From NCBI RefSeq assembly GCF_900094565.1, contig NZ_FMAF01000033.1, positions 1-64,000 on the forward strand: a stretch of 64,000 nt of DNA, read 5' to 3'. A program made the translations under genes and the position numbers. The DNA is from Martinezella lusitana. GTDB taxonomy: Bacteria > Pseudomonadota > Alphaproteobacteria > Rhizobiales > Rhizobiaceae. How positions within the stretch are numbered: the first letter of the stretch is position 1; every line of letters begins with the position of its first letter. The notes beneath the pieces were generated by a model. The model was not told where the DNA came from. It was given only the letters and a program-made list of their open reading frames with translations, and ran no database searches. Below, piece after piece: positions 8,411 to 16,961 of this stretch.

Positions 8411-9298
8411 CTAGCGGGTGATCTGATCTGGAATGCAGAATATCGCAGGTATTCCGCCCGAAATTATCAGCCCTGTTCTGGTCCAGAGGTCGCGTGCCTC
8501 CTGCATGAGCATCAGGGATTCCGCCCACCGATCGGTCGTGTCCTCCCCGTCCCTCCCCGTGATCGCATAGGGTTTTGGCCCCAACTCGCAAGTAAAGGCG
8601 AGAGTGTCGTTGCTGCCGGCGCGCTTTCGCCAGCTTCTGAAGCCGTATTCCCACCAGCCGAGGAAGAGATCGACCCAGGGCTGATGATGCGCAAAGGAGA
8701 TTTCGATCTGGACCTGCTCGCGCGAAGCGACCCGGCCGTGAAAGGCCCATGAATTGTCGAGTATCTGATGGATGAGCGCATGATTTTCATCCGATACCGG
8801 CCAGGCGAATTCCCGGCCGACGAGGAAATGCGAGATATCGCCCAGCAGCCGCAAATCCGGCAGGCGATCGAGCAGATCGAGCGTGAAGAACAGATCGGTG
8901 GTCATCCGGTCGCGATGCGTCTCGATGAGGACGTCGATGCCGGCCTCCTCCCCAAGACGTTGCCAGCCCTCGAGCAGGGGGACGCAATCCTCCAGGCGGC
9001 GCAATCGCACATCGGGTTGCAGACAGATGTGATGCACATTGTATTCGGCGGCGATCTCGAGCGCTGGCTTAAGATCGTCGATGGTCTTGGGAAAGCATTG
9101 TCCTTCCGCCTGCAAACCGTGCTGCTTGAGCAGCCCTGCGACCCGGCGAACATAACTGCGGTCGTACCAATGGGTGCTGATGCCGTCGAAGCCGGCGACG
9201 GCGATCCTCTCCAGGTTCTCTTCGAGAGTCTGCTCCGGATAAACAGCGCTGCGTCGCTCCATGGCCCAGAGCGACTGAAAGATGAGCATGTTCTGCAT
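8411..9298 (-). CDS. Sugar phosphate isomerase/epimerase family TIM barrel
   Basis: Protein of 295 aa from the xylose-isomerase-like TIM-barrel family (PF01261), which includes inosose dehydratase IolE and rhizopine MocC. Metal-ligand-type acidic and His residues appear in IETHRDRMT, LLGDISHFL and the late CELGP block. ATG 9298 has GGGAGG four bases upstream and is preferred over the in-frame start 27 bases earlier. It diverges from the mocDEF-like genes, so it may act on the same methylated cyclitol-like compound. The exact reaction is unknown. Confidence 0.75.
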   Translation of the reverse strand: MQNMLIFQSLWAMERRSAVYPEQTLEENLERIAVAGFDGISTHWYDRSYVRRVAGLLKQHGLQAEGQCFPKTIDDLKPALEIAAEYNVHHICLQPDVRLRRLEDCVPLLEGWQRLGEEAGIDVLIETHRDRMTTDLFFTLDLLDRLPDLRLLGDISHFLVGREFAWPVSDENHALIHQILDNSWAFHGRVASREQVQIEISFAHHQPWVDLFLGWWEYGFRSWRKRAGSNDTLAFTCELGPKPYAITGRDGEDTTDRWAESLMLMQEARDLWTRTGLIISGGIPAIFCIPDQITR

Positions 9299-9588
9299 GA
9301 TGCCTCCCGTACCAGTGGACTGCACAGATCATGAATTCGCTGTCTTTGCGAGACCGTTTGGTGATGGGTTTTGATCATCGATGCGTTTCATTGCAAAGCG
9401 GATGCATTTACGCGCCGGCAGTCACCGGCATGATGGTTTTTCATCAAAATACTCTCGGAAGCCAACCGGCTCCATTAGCCCGCCCGGAGCTGCAGGCCAT
9501 GATCAATTCTCATCAAATCTCTGCTGTCGTTCCGCACCTGTGTCGGAGACATTGAATGCATGATATCCGGCAATTGGGAGGCAACACC
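9299..9588. promoter_or_regulatory. Divergent control region between TIM-barrel gene and mocD-like gene
   Basis: The region drives genes in both directions. It holds an inverted repeat TGATG-N6-CATCA at 9431-9446 and related TGATG/CATC motifs near 9362-9379 and 9510-9516. These could be operator sites, but no regulator gene is adjacent. The regulator is unknown. Confidence 0.3.
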
Positions 9589-10623
9589 ATGGACGACACA
9601 CTTTACGGCACGCGCGACAAGCGAGGAGACTGGAAACCCAACAAGCTCCTCAAATATCCGCCGGTTTTCGTTTGGCCGGCTCAGCCCATGGCCTTCCTGA
9701 AATGGTTCTTCGGCTATCCTGGCTATCTGATGCCCTGGAATACCGTCTATGCGATCGTCGGCACGCTGCTATGGCTCTATGCCACGCCCTCGATGGAAAC
9801 GATGAAGACCTTCGCGCCGGGTTGGATTGCCTATCTTCTCCTTCGCAACGCCGCCCTCGTCTTCCTGTTCTTCGGCGCCTTTCATCTGCGCCTGTACATG
9901 CAAAAGAAGCAGGGAACGACCTTCAAATATAACGCCAAGTGGCCGTCGACGGGCAATTCAGCATTTCTCTTCGGCAATCAGACCGTCGACAACGTGATCT
10001 GGACATTCGCAAGTGCCGTGCCGATCTGGACAGCCTTCGAAGTCCTGACCCTATGGGCTTTCGCCAACGGCATCATTCCCTATGTCGATTTTGCCGAACA
10101 TCCGGTCTATTGCGCGGCGATCATGCTGCTGATCCCGGCATTCCGCGATCTGCATTTCTACCTCGTTCACCGCCTGATCCACTGGCCGCCACTCTATCAT
10201 GCCGTTCACAAGCTGCATCATAACAACGTCAATCCCGGGCCATGGTCGGGTCTGGCGATGCATCCCATCGAGCATCTCCTCTACTTCTCCGGCGTGCTCA
10301 TCCATTGGATCGTGCCCTCCAGTCCGATCCATGTCCTCTTCCATCTGACGCATACAGCTCTTGCGCCAGCGCCGGGCCATGCGGGGTTCGACAAGATCGT
10401 GATCGCGGACGACACCGCCATCGACACGCATGCTTACGACCACTACCTGCATCACAAGTTCTTCGAGTGCAATTACGCCGACGGCGTCATCCCGCTCGAC
10501 AAATGGTTCGGCACCTTCCACGACGGCTCGAAGGAGGCAGAGGACCGCATGAACAAGCGTTTCATGGAGCGGGCGAAGAAATATGCCGACAAGCAGGCGC
10601 GTCGTTCAGGGTCGGCGAACTAG
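9589..10623 (+). CDS. mocD: MocD-like membrane di-iron oxygenase (sterol desaturase superfamily)
   Basis: Membrane protein of 344 aa in the fatty acid hydroxylase/sterol desaturase superfamily. Hydrophobic segments lie around residues 50-75, 85-105, 135-160 and 165-185. The di-iron His boxes are HFYLVH, HKLHH and HYLHH, in the usual order. With the Rieske ferredoxin and the reductase downstream it forms a three-part oxygenase. The gene order matches mocD-mocE-mocF of rhizopine catabolism, where the set is reported to be needed for O-demethylation of 3-O-methyl-scyllo-inosamine. ATG 9589 follows GGGAGG by seven bases. The substrate here is inferred only. Confidence 0.8.
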   Translation: MDDTLYGTRDKRGDWKPNKLLKYPPVFVWPAQPMAFLKWFFGYPGYLMPWNTVYAIVGTLLWLYATPSMETMKTFAPGWIAYLLLRNAALVFLFFGAFHLRLYMQKKQGTTFKYNAKWPSTGNSAFLFGNQTVDNVIWTFASAVPIWTAFEVLTLWAFANGIIPYVDFAEHPVYCAAIMLLIPAFRDLHFYLVHRLIHWPPLYHAVHKLHHNNVNPGPWSGLAMHPIEHLLYFSGVLIHWIVPSSPIHVLFHLTHTALAPAPGHAGFDKIVIADDTAIDTHAYDHYLHHKFFECNYADGVIPLDKWFGTFHDGSKEAEDRMNKRFMERAKKYADKQARRSGSAN

Positions 10624-11127
10624 GCCGAGCCCGGCCGGAATAGTCAGGCCGCGCAACGACCTCAAGGACTTGCCAAGAGCGTGGTGTGCTCCATATGCGA
10701 CATTAGGTTCTCCCCCCGCCGCCGATCCTCAGGTCGTCGATGGCGGGAAATGCCGGAGCCTGCTGGCCCTCCTTTCGCAGGCTCCGGCATGACCAATCAT
10801 GTCAGCCAAGATAAGGCTCTGGATCAGCCGCTTGGCCGCCGACACTACCTTCTCAACCGCCTGCGGTTTGACGCTTCCCCTTTCGTTGAAAACGCGCGAC
10901 GGCCACAAGGCCGACCAAGCGAGGTTTCTTCATTCTGCTTCTCCTTGATGAAAAATGATCATGATCGGCGTGGAATGTGAAGGGTCATATCGCGCATGAT
11001 CGAAATTGCTCGGGGGAGGAGAAAGCTGAGCGCGATCAAGGTTCAAGGCCGGAATGTTCCTCCAGCGAGACGATATCTTTTGTGCATGGCGGCAAGCCGC
11101 CGACGGACAGCAACGAGGAGGCAGAAA
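10624..11127. other. Intergenic region between mocD-like and mocE-like genes
   Basis: About 500 bases without a supported gene, longer than expected inside one operon. It contains a strong hairpin at 10750-10790 and a small GGCGGC/GCCGCC hairpin near 11090. The mocE-like gene may therefore have its own promoter. Confidence 0.35.
10750..10790 (+). terminator. 14-bp perfect hairpin after mocD-like gene
   Basis: ATGCCGGAGCCTGC pairs perfectly with GCAGGCTCCGGCAT across a 13-base loop. There is no T-run after it, so it may be an intercistronic stabiliser or a factor-dependent terminator rather than a classical terminator. Confidence 0.5.
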
Positions 11128-11445
11128 ATGACGACATGGATCGATGCGTGTGCAGCCGAGGAGATCGATCAGGAGGACGTCGTCCGCTTCGATCACGCCG
11201 GGCGAACCTTTGCGATCTATCGAAGCCCGGATGACGAATATTTCGCGACCGATGGGCTTTGCACCCATGAAAAGATCCACCTGGCCGAGGGGCTTGTCAT
11301 GGACGACACCATCGAATGTCCAAAGCACAACGGTCGTTTCAGCTATAAGACCGGCGAGGCTCGCGGCGCGCCGGTCTGCGTCGGCCTGAAAACCTATCCA
11401 GTGAAGCTGGAGGGCGATCGCGTCATGATCGGGATCGGAGCATGA
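11128..11445 (+). CDS. mocE: MocE-like Rieske 2Fe-2S ferredoxin
   Basis: Small ferredoxin of 105 aa that carries electrons to the MocD-like oxygenase. The Rieske ligands are seen in CTHEKIHLAEG (C-x-H) and CPKHNGRF (C-x-x-H). ATG 11128 has GAGGAGG six bases before it. The open frame continues upstream to 10996, but that part is low-complexity basic sequence and is not expected in the protein. The stop overlaps the start of the reductase gene (ATGA). Confidence 0.88.
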   Translation: MTTWIDACAAEEIDQEDVVRFDHAGRTFAIYRSPDDEYFATDGLCTHEKIHLAEGLVMDDTIECPKHNGRFSYKTGEARGAPVCVGLKTYPVKLEGDRVMIGIGA

Positions 11446-12683
11446 GCAACGACGCGGGCATCATCATCGTCGGCGCGGGCGAATGCGGCGCGCGCGCCGC
11501 TCTGAGCTTGCGAGAAAACGGCTACCCGCATGCCATTACCCTCATTGGCGACGAGGCTCACCTCCCCTATGAGCGGCCGCCGCTTTCCAAGCAGATGCTG
11601 CTCGCCGAGGCAACGCCGCAGGCGCCGACCGTTCTCAATGATATCATGTTGGGCGAACGGGCGATCCGGCATATCGGCAGCGCGTCGGCAAGCGCTATCG
11701 ACGCCACCGGCAAGCAGGTGATCCTGTCGGACGGCCGTGCGTTGGCCTATGACAGATTGTTGTTGTCGACGGGCGCCGCGCCCAGGCGATTGCCGAATGT
11801 GCGAGCCAATGCGCGCATACTCTATCTCAGGACGATCAACGACGCGCTTGCGCTTCGCCCCTGGATCAGCGCCGACATGCATGTGGCGGTGCTCGGAGGA
11901 GGCTTCATTGGTCTGGAGGTCGCCGCATCGGCGCGCAACCGTGGCGCAAGGGTCACGGTGATCGAATCCCAGGAGCGCATTCTCAAGCGCGGCGTACCCG
12001 AACAGATCGCGGAGACGATCAGTTCGCTGCATCGTCGCAACGGGGTCGAGGTGAAATGCGGCCTAACGGTCAGCGAGATCGACGCAGACGACCGGCGCGT
12101 GAGCGTCCGTCTGGCCGATGGCACCGAGGTGACCGCGGATGTGCTCGTGGTCGGCATCGGCGCGCAGCCGCGCACTGACCTCGCCGCACAGGCGGGCATA
12201 GCCGTCGACAACGGGATCTCGGTTAACGAGCGCCTCGAGACTTCGGTGGCGGATATCTATGCTGCGGGCGACTGCTGCTCGTTTCCGCACCCGCTGTATG
12301 GGGGACGCCGGCTTCGTCTGGAGGCGTGGCGCAATGCCCAGGATCAGGGCATTCTTGCCGCGGCGAACTTGGCGGGCGCTGCGCGTGGCTATGATGCCGT
12401 TCCCTATTTCTGGTCCGATCAGTTCGATCATACCCTGCAGATCGCTGGACTTGTCGATGAAGGACGCACCGTAGTCCGAAGAGACCTGGGCGATGGCGCC
12501 TTCATCCTGTTCCATCTCGATGACGGACAGAGACTGGTCGCCGCAAGCGGCGTGGGTTACGGCAATAGGGTCGCCAGGGACATGAAGTTGAGCGAGATGC
12601 TGATCGCAAGGCAGGTCGTGCCGCCGCTCGATGCGCTGGCGGCCGACGCTAACCTGAAATCTTTGTTGCCAAGAGCGGCGTAA
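11442..12683 (+). CDS. mocF: MocF-like ferredoxin reductase
   Basis: FAD/NAD(P)H-dependent reductase of 413 aa, in the family of dioxygenase ferredoxin reductases. The FAD-binding motif IIIVGAGECGARAAL is at the N-terminus, LPYERPPLSK near residue 42, the NAD(P)H-binding motif VAVLGGGFIGLEVA near 148, and the second FAD contact DIYAAGDCCSF near 270. It should pass electrons to the Rieske protein encoded just upstream (ATGA overlap). It ends 23 bases from the convergent ABC ATPase gene. Confidence 0.9.
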   Translation: MSNDAGIIIVGAGECGARAALSLRENGYPHAITLIGDEAHLPYERPPLSKQMLLAEATPQAPTVLNDIMLGERAIRHIGSASASAIDATGKQVILSDGRALAYDRLLLSTGAAPRRLPNVRANARILYLRTINDALALRPWISADMHVAVLGGGFIGLEVAASARNRGARVTVIESQERILKRGVPEQIAETISSLHRRNGVEVKCGLTVSEIDADDRRVSVRLADGTEVTADVLVVGIGAQPRTDLAAQAGIAVDNGISVNERLETSVADIYAAGDCCSFPHPLYGGRRLRLEAWRNAQDQGILAAANLAGAARGYDAVPYFWSDQFDHTLQIAGLVDEGRTVVRRDLGDGAFILFHLDDGQRLVAASGVGYGNRVARDMKLSEMLIARQVVPPLDALAADANLKSLLPRAA

Positions 12684-12706
12684 AAGGCCGCTGCTGTTTG
12701 CCAACT

Positions 12707-13786
12707 CTAGCAAAAGACGTGAGCAGCGCCCGGGTCGAATTCCAGATTGACATGATCACCACGGCTGAGGCCCGAGATGGCCTCATGCCCGAAAGGCAAG
12801 CGAACGGACAAGGTCTCGTTGGCTGAAATCTGTGTCGTCACGTGCACGTTGTTGCCAAGAAAGGTTATGTCGTTGACGGTGGCGCTGAGGCCCTTGCCCG
12901 CCCCGTTGCTGCGCCCGAGCCGGATGCGCTCGGGCCTCAGCATCAGCGCGGCCTTGCGGCCGGTGGCCGCCTGGCCATGGACCGGGATGCGCTCGAAGAT
13001 CGCCTTATCGCCGAGTGAAATGGTCGCCTGTCCATTGTCCGATGACAACAGATGACAGGAGATGAAATCGCTGTCACCGATGAATTCGGCGACGAAGCGG
13101 GTGCGCGGATTGGCGTAGAGTTCCGGCCCGGTGCCGATCTGGTCGATCACGCCCTTGGAGAAGACGGCAATGCGATCGGAGAGCCGCAGCGCCTCTTCCT
13201 GATCGTGAGTCACGTAGAGGATCGTCACTTCGGTCTGCTGGTGAATCCGTCTTATCTCGTGCTGGATTTCCTCGCGAAGCTTCTTGTCGAGCGCCGACAG
13301 CGGTTCGTCCATCAGAAGCACCGGCGGATCATAGGCGAGCGCCCTGGCAAGCGCGACACGCTGCTGCTGGCCGCCGGACATCTGTGCCGGCTTGCGATCC
13401 TCGAAGCCCTCGAGCCTGACGAGACGCAGCATTTCCCTCACCCGGCTATCAACTTCGGCCTTCGACTTGCGGCGAACCTTCAGCGGAAAAGCGATATTTT
13501 CGCCCACGGTCAGATGCGGAAACAGTGTATAGCGCTGGAACACCATACCGATATTGCGCTTGTGCGAAGGCGTCGACAGCAGCGTCCGGCCGTTCAGCAG
13601 GATGTCGCCCTTGGTGGGGTTCTCGAAGCCGGCCAATATGTAGAGCGTCGTGCTCTTGCCCGAGCCGGAAGGTCCGAGAAAGGTCAGGAATTCGCCGCGC
13701 CGGACGTCGAGATTGACATCGTGCACGGCGACGACCGGGCCGTACTCCTTGCGGATGCCTTTGATTTTCAGGAAGGATTCGCTCAT
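12707..13786 (-). CDS. PotA-type ABC importer ATPase
   Basis: ATPase of 359 aa that energises a polyamine/opine-type importer. It has Walker A GPSGSGKST (about residue 39), the Q-loop region MVFQRYTLFP, ABC signature MSGGQQQR, Walker B VLLMDEP and a C-terminal TOBE-like domain with LRPERIRLG. The start overlaps the stop of the permease gene by ATGA. It is the last gene of the minus-strand operon that begins near 21864. Substrate class is inferred from the subunit types only. Confidence 0.88.
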   Translation of the reverse strand: MSESFLKIKGIRKEYGPVVAVHDVNLDVRRGEFLTFLGPSGSGKSTTLYILAGFENPTKGDILLNGRTLLSTPSHKRNIGMVFQRYTLFPHLTVGENIAFPLKVRRKSKAEVDSRVREMLRLVRLEGFEDRKPAQMSGGQQQRVALARALAYDPPVLLMDEPLSALDKKLREEIQHEIRRIHQQTEVTILYVTHDQEEALRLSDRIAVFSKGVIDQIGTGPELYANPRTRFVAEFIGDSDFISCHLLSSDNGQATISLGDKAIFERIPVHGQAATGRKAALMLRPERIRLGRSNGAGKGLSATVNDITFLGNNVHVTTQISANETLSVRLPFGHEAISGLSRGDHVNLEFDPGAAHVFC

Positions 13787-14583
13787 GATTTCAAAACCTT
13801 GCGTACGATCGCGGCCAGCGCCATCAAAGTGACCGTCAACAGAATGAGAAGTGTGGAGGCAGCAGCCACGACCGGGGTGAGGTCCTGCCGCAGCGTCGTC
13901 CAGACCTTGACCGGCAATGTCTGCAACGTCGGGCTCGCCATGAAGATTGCCACGACCACCTCATCCCAGGATGTCAGGAACGAGAAGACTGCCGCGGAGA
14001 AGAGCCCGTGGCTTATGGCAGGCAGCGTTACCCTGATCTTTGCCTCGAGCGGCGAAGCACCGCAGAGCACCGCCGCATCCTCGATGGACTTGTCGAAGCC
14101 TTCGAGCGCGCTTGAGATGGACAGGATGGAAAAAGGCAAGGCCAGGACGAGGTGGGAAAGGACGAAGCCGATCAGGGTTCCCCCGAGCCCGATCCGTAGG
14201 AAGAAGGCATAGAGCGCAACGGCGAAGACGACGACCGGAAGGATCATCGGCGTCAGGAACAGCGCCTTCAGCGCATCGCGAAACAGGAACTTGCCGCGCA
14301 CGAGGCCGAACGACGTCACGAGCCCGAGCACGACCGAAAGCACCGTGACGATCGCCGCGATCCTGAAGCTCGTCCAGGCGGACTCCAGCCATTGCGGATC
14401 GGAAAACAGCTCGCCGTACCAGCGCAGGGTCCAGCCCGGCGGCGGAAAGATCAACCATTGCGACGAGCCGAATGACAGTGCCGCGATGAACAGGATCGGC
14501 AGCAGCAGGAAGGCAGCTGTCAGAACAGTGATGGTGAGAAGCACATACTTCCACCAGCCGAGCTGGCCGAAATTCAGGAGCAT
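13783..14583 (-). CDS. PotC-type ABC permease
   Basis: Inner-membrane permease of 266 aa with about six hydrophobic segments and an EAA-type loop (EDAAVLCGASPLEAKIRVTLP). ATG 14583 starts two bases after the stop of the preceding permease; the longer frame upstream is only shadow of that gene. It pairs with the PotB-type permease. Confidence 0.85.
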   Translation of the reverse strand: MLLNFGQLGWWKYVLLTITVLTAAFLLLPILFIAALSFGSSQWLIFPPPGWTLRWYGELFSDPQWLESAWTSFRIAAIVTVLSVVLGLVTSFGLVRGKFLFRDALKALFLTPMILPVVVFAVALYAFFLRIGLGGTLIGFVLSHLVLALPFSILSISSALEGFDKSIEDAAVLCGASPLEAKIRVTLPAISHGLFSAAVFSFLTSWDEVVVAIFMASPTLQTLPVKVWTTLRQDLTPVVAAASTLLILLTVTLMALAAIVRKVLKS

Positions 14584-14584
14584 C

Positions 14585-15457
14585 TCAGCGCCCTCCCGTA
14601 TTCTGTACGCCGAACAGCCGCAGTTGGACGGCGTAGAGCGACAGCGTGACGACAAGCAGGACAAAGGCCGCCGCTCCGCCCATGCCCCAATTGACGAGGG
14701 ATTGCACGAACTGGGCGATGAGTTCCGCCAGCATCATGTTCGCCGTGCCGCCGAGCAGTGACGGGGTGACGTAGTAGCCGAGCGACATGACAAAAACCAT
14801 CAGCGCACCCGCCATCATGCCGGGAGCGGCTAAGGGGAGCAGAACACGGGTGAGGCATTGCCAGCGGTTCGCACCGCAGAGAGCAGCTGCCTGCAGCACC
14901 GCCGGGTCGATCTTCTTGATGACGCCGTAGAGCGGCAGGACGATGAAGGGCAGCATGATATAGGTCATGCCAATCGTGACGCCGGTCAGGTTGTTGACGA
15001 GCGCCAGGGGCTTGTCGATAAGCCCCATACCAACAAGCATCTTGTTGATCAGCCCCGTCCGCTGCAGCAGCACCATCCAGGCATAGGTACGGGCAAGCAG
15101 ATTGGTCCACATCGACAGCAACAGGATCGCAAATACCAGCGAGGCCAGTCTCGCAGGCATGATCGCCAGCGTCCAGGCGACGGGAAAGCCGATCAGCAAC
15201 GATATGATGGTGACCAGACCGGAGACGATGAAAGTATTGGTGAAGATCTTCAGATAGGTCGCGGATCCGAGCAACTCGGCATAATTGCCAAGCCCGAGCG
15301 TCGGCTCCATCACGCTGCGCAGAAGAAGCGCTACGACCGGAAAGGCGAAAAAGATCGCGATGAAGATCAGTGCCGGCGCCACCTGTCCAAAGCCGGTAGG
15401 CCTCGCCGCCTTGCGCGTCGGTGCGGTTTCGTCCGCAACGTCCATATATGTCGACAT
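14585..15457 (-). CDS. PotB-type ABC permease
   Basis: Inner-membrane permease of 290 aa. Six membrane segments are evident from about residue 25, and the EAA-type loop reads LQAAALCGANRWQCLTRVLLP. ATG 15457 follows GGAAAGGA by five bases; upstream in-frame starts fall in the intergenic hairpin region and are rejected. It forms the channel with the PotC-type permease. Confidence 0.85.
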   Translation of the reverse strand: MSTYMDVADETAPTRKAARPTGFGQVAPALIFIAIFFAFPVVALLLRSVMEPTLGLGNYAELLGSATYLKIFTNTFIVSGLVTIISLLIGFPVAWTLAIMPARLASLVFAILLLSMWTNLLARTYAWMVLLQRTGLINKMLVGMGLIDKPLALVNNLTGVTIGMTYIMLPFIVLPLYGVIKKIDPAVLQAAALCGANRWQCLTRVLLPLAAPGMMAGALMVFVMSLGYYVTPSLLGGTANMMLAELIAQFVQSLVNWGMGGAAAFVLLVVTLSLYAVQLRLFGVQNTGGR

Positions 15458-15529
15458 GGCAATCCTTTCCCACCGTGGGCACCGCCAGGCAGCCATAGCC
15501 GCCATGCGGGCCCGCACCTCGTATTGCCG

Positions 15530-15553
15530 CACCGCGGACATCGGTCCGCGGTG
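15530..15553 (-). terminator. Intercistronic hairpin between binding-protein and permease genes
   Basis: A perfect 10-base stem (CACCGCGGAC/GTCCGCGGTG) with a four-base loop lies just after the stop of the binding-protein gene. Such hairpins commonly stabilise binding-protein mRNA and reduce read-through to the permease genes. No T-run follows on the minus strand. Confidence 0.55.
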
Positions 15554-15574
15554 CTGTTGACAGCTCCCTGGAGC

Positions 15575-16585
15575 TTACTGTGCCTGCCAGGCGTACCACT
15601 TCTTGCCGATGGCATCCCGGTTTTCGGCCCAGTAATTCATATCGGCATTCACCTGGCTGGCGGTCTGCTGGTCCGGCAAGGTCTTGGCAGTTTCCGGATC
15701 CATCAGCTTCGCCGAACCGACATTGATCGGGGCATATCCCGTCGCCTTCGCCATATCGGCCTGCGCTTGTGCGGACGTCGCAAGCGCGATGAACTTCATC
15801 GCCGCTTCCAGGTTCGGAGCGCCCTTGGGAATGACGAGGGAATCGGCTGCCGTGATGTTCTGGCTCCACGACGTCTCGGTCTTGACACCGCTATTGGCGA
15901 GCGCGGTCATGCGGCCGTTCCACAGGCTGCCGAACGGCGCTTCCGCCGATGCGACCAGCTGCTGCGACTGCGCGCCGCTCGACCACCAGACAATATCAGA
16001 CTTGATCGTATCGAGCTTCTTGAAGGCGCGATCGAGATCGAGCGGATAGAGCTTGTCGGCGGGAACGCCGTCGGCCAGCAAGGCGGCTTCGATCACGCCG
16101 GGCGCCGACCACTTGTAGAAAGTGCGTTTGCCCGGAAACTTCTTCGTGTCGAAGAGATCGGCCCAGGTCTTCGGGCAGGCACTGACGGCATCCGCATTGC
16201 AGCCGATCACGAAGGAATAGTAGAAGCTGCCGACCGAATAGTCGCTGACGAAGCGCGGATCGAGCTTGGATTTGTCGATGACGGAGAAGTCCAGTTTCTC
16301 CAGCAGACCATTCTTGCCGGCCTGTGCGGCGTAATCGCCCTCGACGTCGACCACGTCCCAGGTCACGCGAGCCGCCTCGACCATGGCTTTCAGCTTGCCG
16401 TAATCTGTCGGGCCGTCCTGCATGACGCCGGTGCCGGTCTTTTCGGTGAATTGGTTCGCCCAGGCGACCTTCTGCGCATCCTGCGTCGTCCCTCCCCAGC
16501 TCGTGAAGACCATGGTATCGGCCTTGGCGGGCAGGCATGCGGCCATCATTGCGGCAAAGGCCGCGAGTGCAATTTTTGCTTTCAT
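15575..16585 (-). CDS. PotD-like periplasmic binding protein
   Basis: Secreted solute-binding protein of 336 aa. A signal peptide of about 22 residues ends in LPAKA-D. The mature protein begins VFTSWGGTTQDAQK, typical of the spermidine/putrescine and opine-type family. Three Cys occur, one in the signal peptide and two close together in VIGCNADAVSACPK. With the downstream PotB, PotC and PotA-type genes it forms a complete importer. Its substrate is probably the compound attacked by the flavin monooxygenase of the same operon. Confidence 0.85.
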   Translation of the reverse strand: MKAKIALAAFAAMMAACLPAKADTMVFTSWGGTTQDAQKVAWANQFTEKTGTGVMQDGPTDYGKLKAMVEAARVTWDVVDVEGDYAAQAGKNGLLEKLDFSVIDKSKLDPRFVSDYSVGSFYYSFVIGCNADAVSACPKTWADLFDTKKFPGKRTFYKWSAPGVIEAALLADGVPADKLYPLDLDRAFKKLDTIKSDIVWWSSGAQSQQLVASAEAPFGSLWNGRMTALANSGVKTETSWSQNITAADSLVIPKGAPNLEAAMKFIALATSAQAQADMAKATGYAPINVGSAKLMDPETAKTLPDQQTASQVNADMNYWAENRDAIGKKWYAWQAQ

Positions 16586-16641
16586 GTTCCCTTGTCCTTG
16601 TTTTTGCAGTCTTTCTGGTCATGCCTTATGCGGCCGCCCGC

Positions 16642-16956
16642 TCATCCCGCGGGAGAAAAGCTGGCCGGCTTCATAATCTTGTTCTCCGCCACCTCGATCA
16701 GATCGCGAATCCTGGGCAGGAAGGCTTGCCACTCAGGGTCGGCAGCCAGTCGCTGGCGTCGCGCCTCGCGGTCGTCGAGGCTCGCATAGGCCCAGATGTG
16801 GACGATCTCGTTGATCGTGCCGATCTCCGAATAGAAATAGCCGACCAGATTGCCGAGATGGGCTTTCTGGATGGCAATCCCCTCCTCCCCGACGACCTTG
16901 AGATATTGCGGGATCGTGCCGTTCTTCAGCCTGTAGGTGCGGATCTCGTAGAACAT
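16642..16956 (-). CDS. NIPSNAP family protein
   Basis: Protein of 104 aa with the NIPSNAP/dimeric alpha-beta barrel signature (FYEIRTYRLKNG at the start, HIWAYASLDDREARR in the middle, then WQAFLPRI). These proteins are small dimeric ferredoxin-fold proteins often encoded in catabolic operons, with functions mostly unknown. ATG 16956 follows the aldehyde dehydrogenase stop by five bases and uses GAGG in its end. A GTG three codons upstream is possible. Confidence 0.82.
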   Translation of the reverse strand: MFYEIRTYRLKNGTIPQYLKVVGEEGIAIQKAHLGNLVGYFYSEIGTINEIVHIWAYASLDDREARRQRLAADPEWQAFLPRIRDLIEVAENKIMKPASFSPAG

Positions 16957-16961
16957 CGGCG

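Noticed and set aside
7993..8421. 142-codon plus-strand frame in the intergenic region before the TIM-barrel gene
   Set aside because: No recognisable motifs, no ribosome-binding site, and it runs into the convergent gene.
9589..12683. Firm assignment of the mocDEF-like genes to rhizopine breakdown
   Set aside because: The other moc genes are not adjacent; the substrate is therefore left open.
14574..15869. Minus-strand open frame across the PotB gene
   Set aside because: Out-of-frame shadow; the permease frame with membrane segments is in another frame.
14858..16789. 643-codon plus-strand open frame across the PotB and PotD genes
   Set aside because: It overlaps two genes with clear motifs on the other strand, and its sequence is arginine- and histidine-rich shadow.
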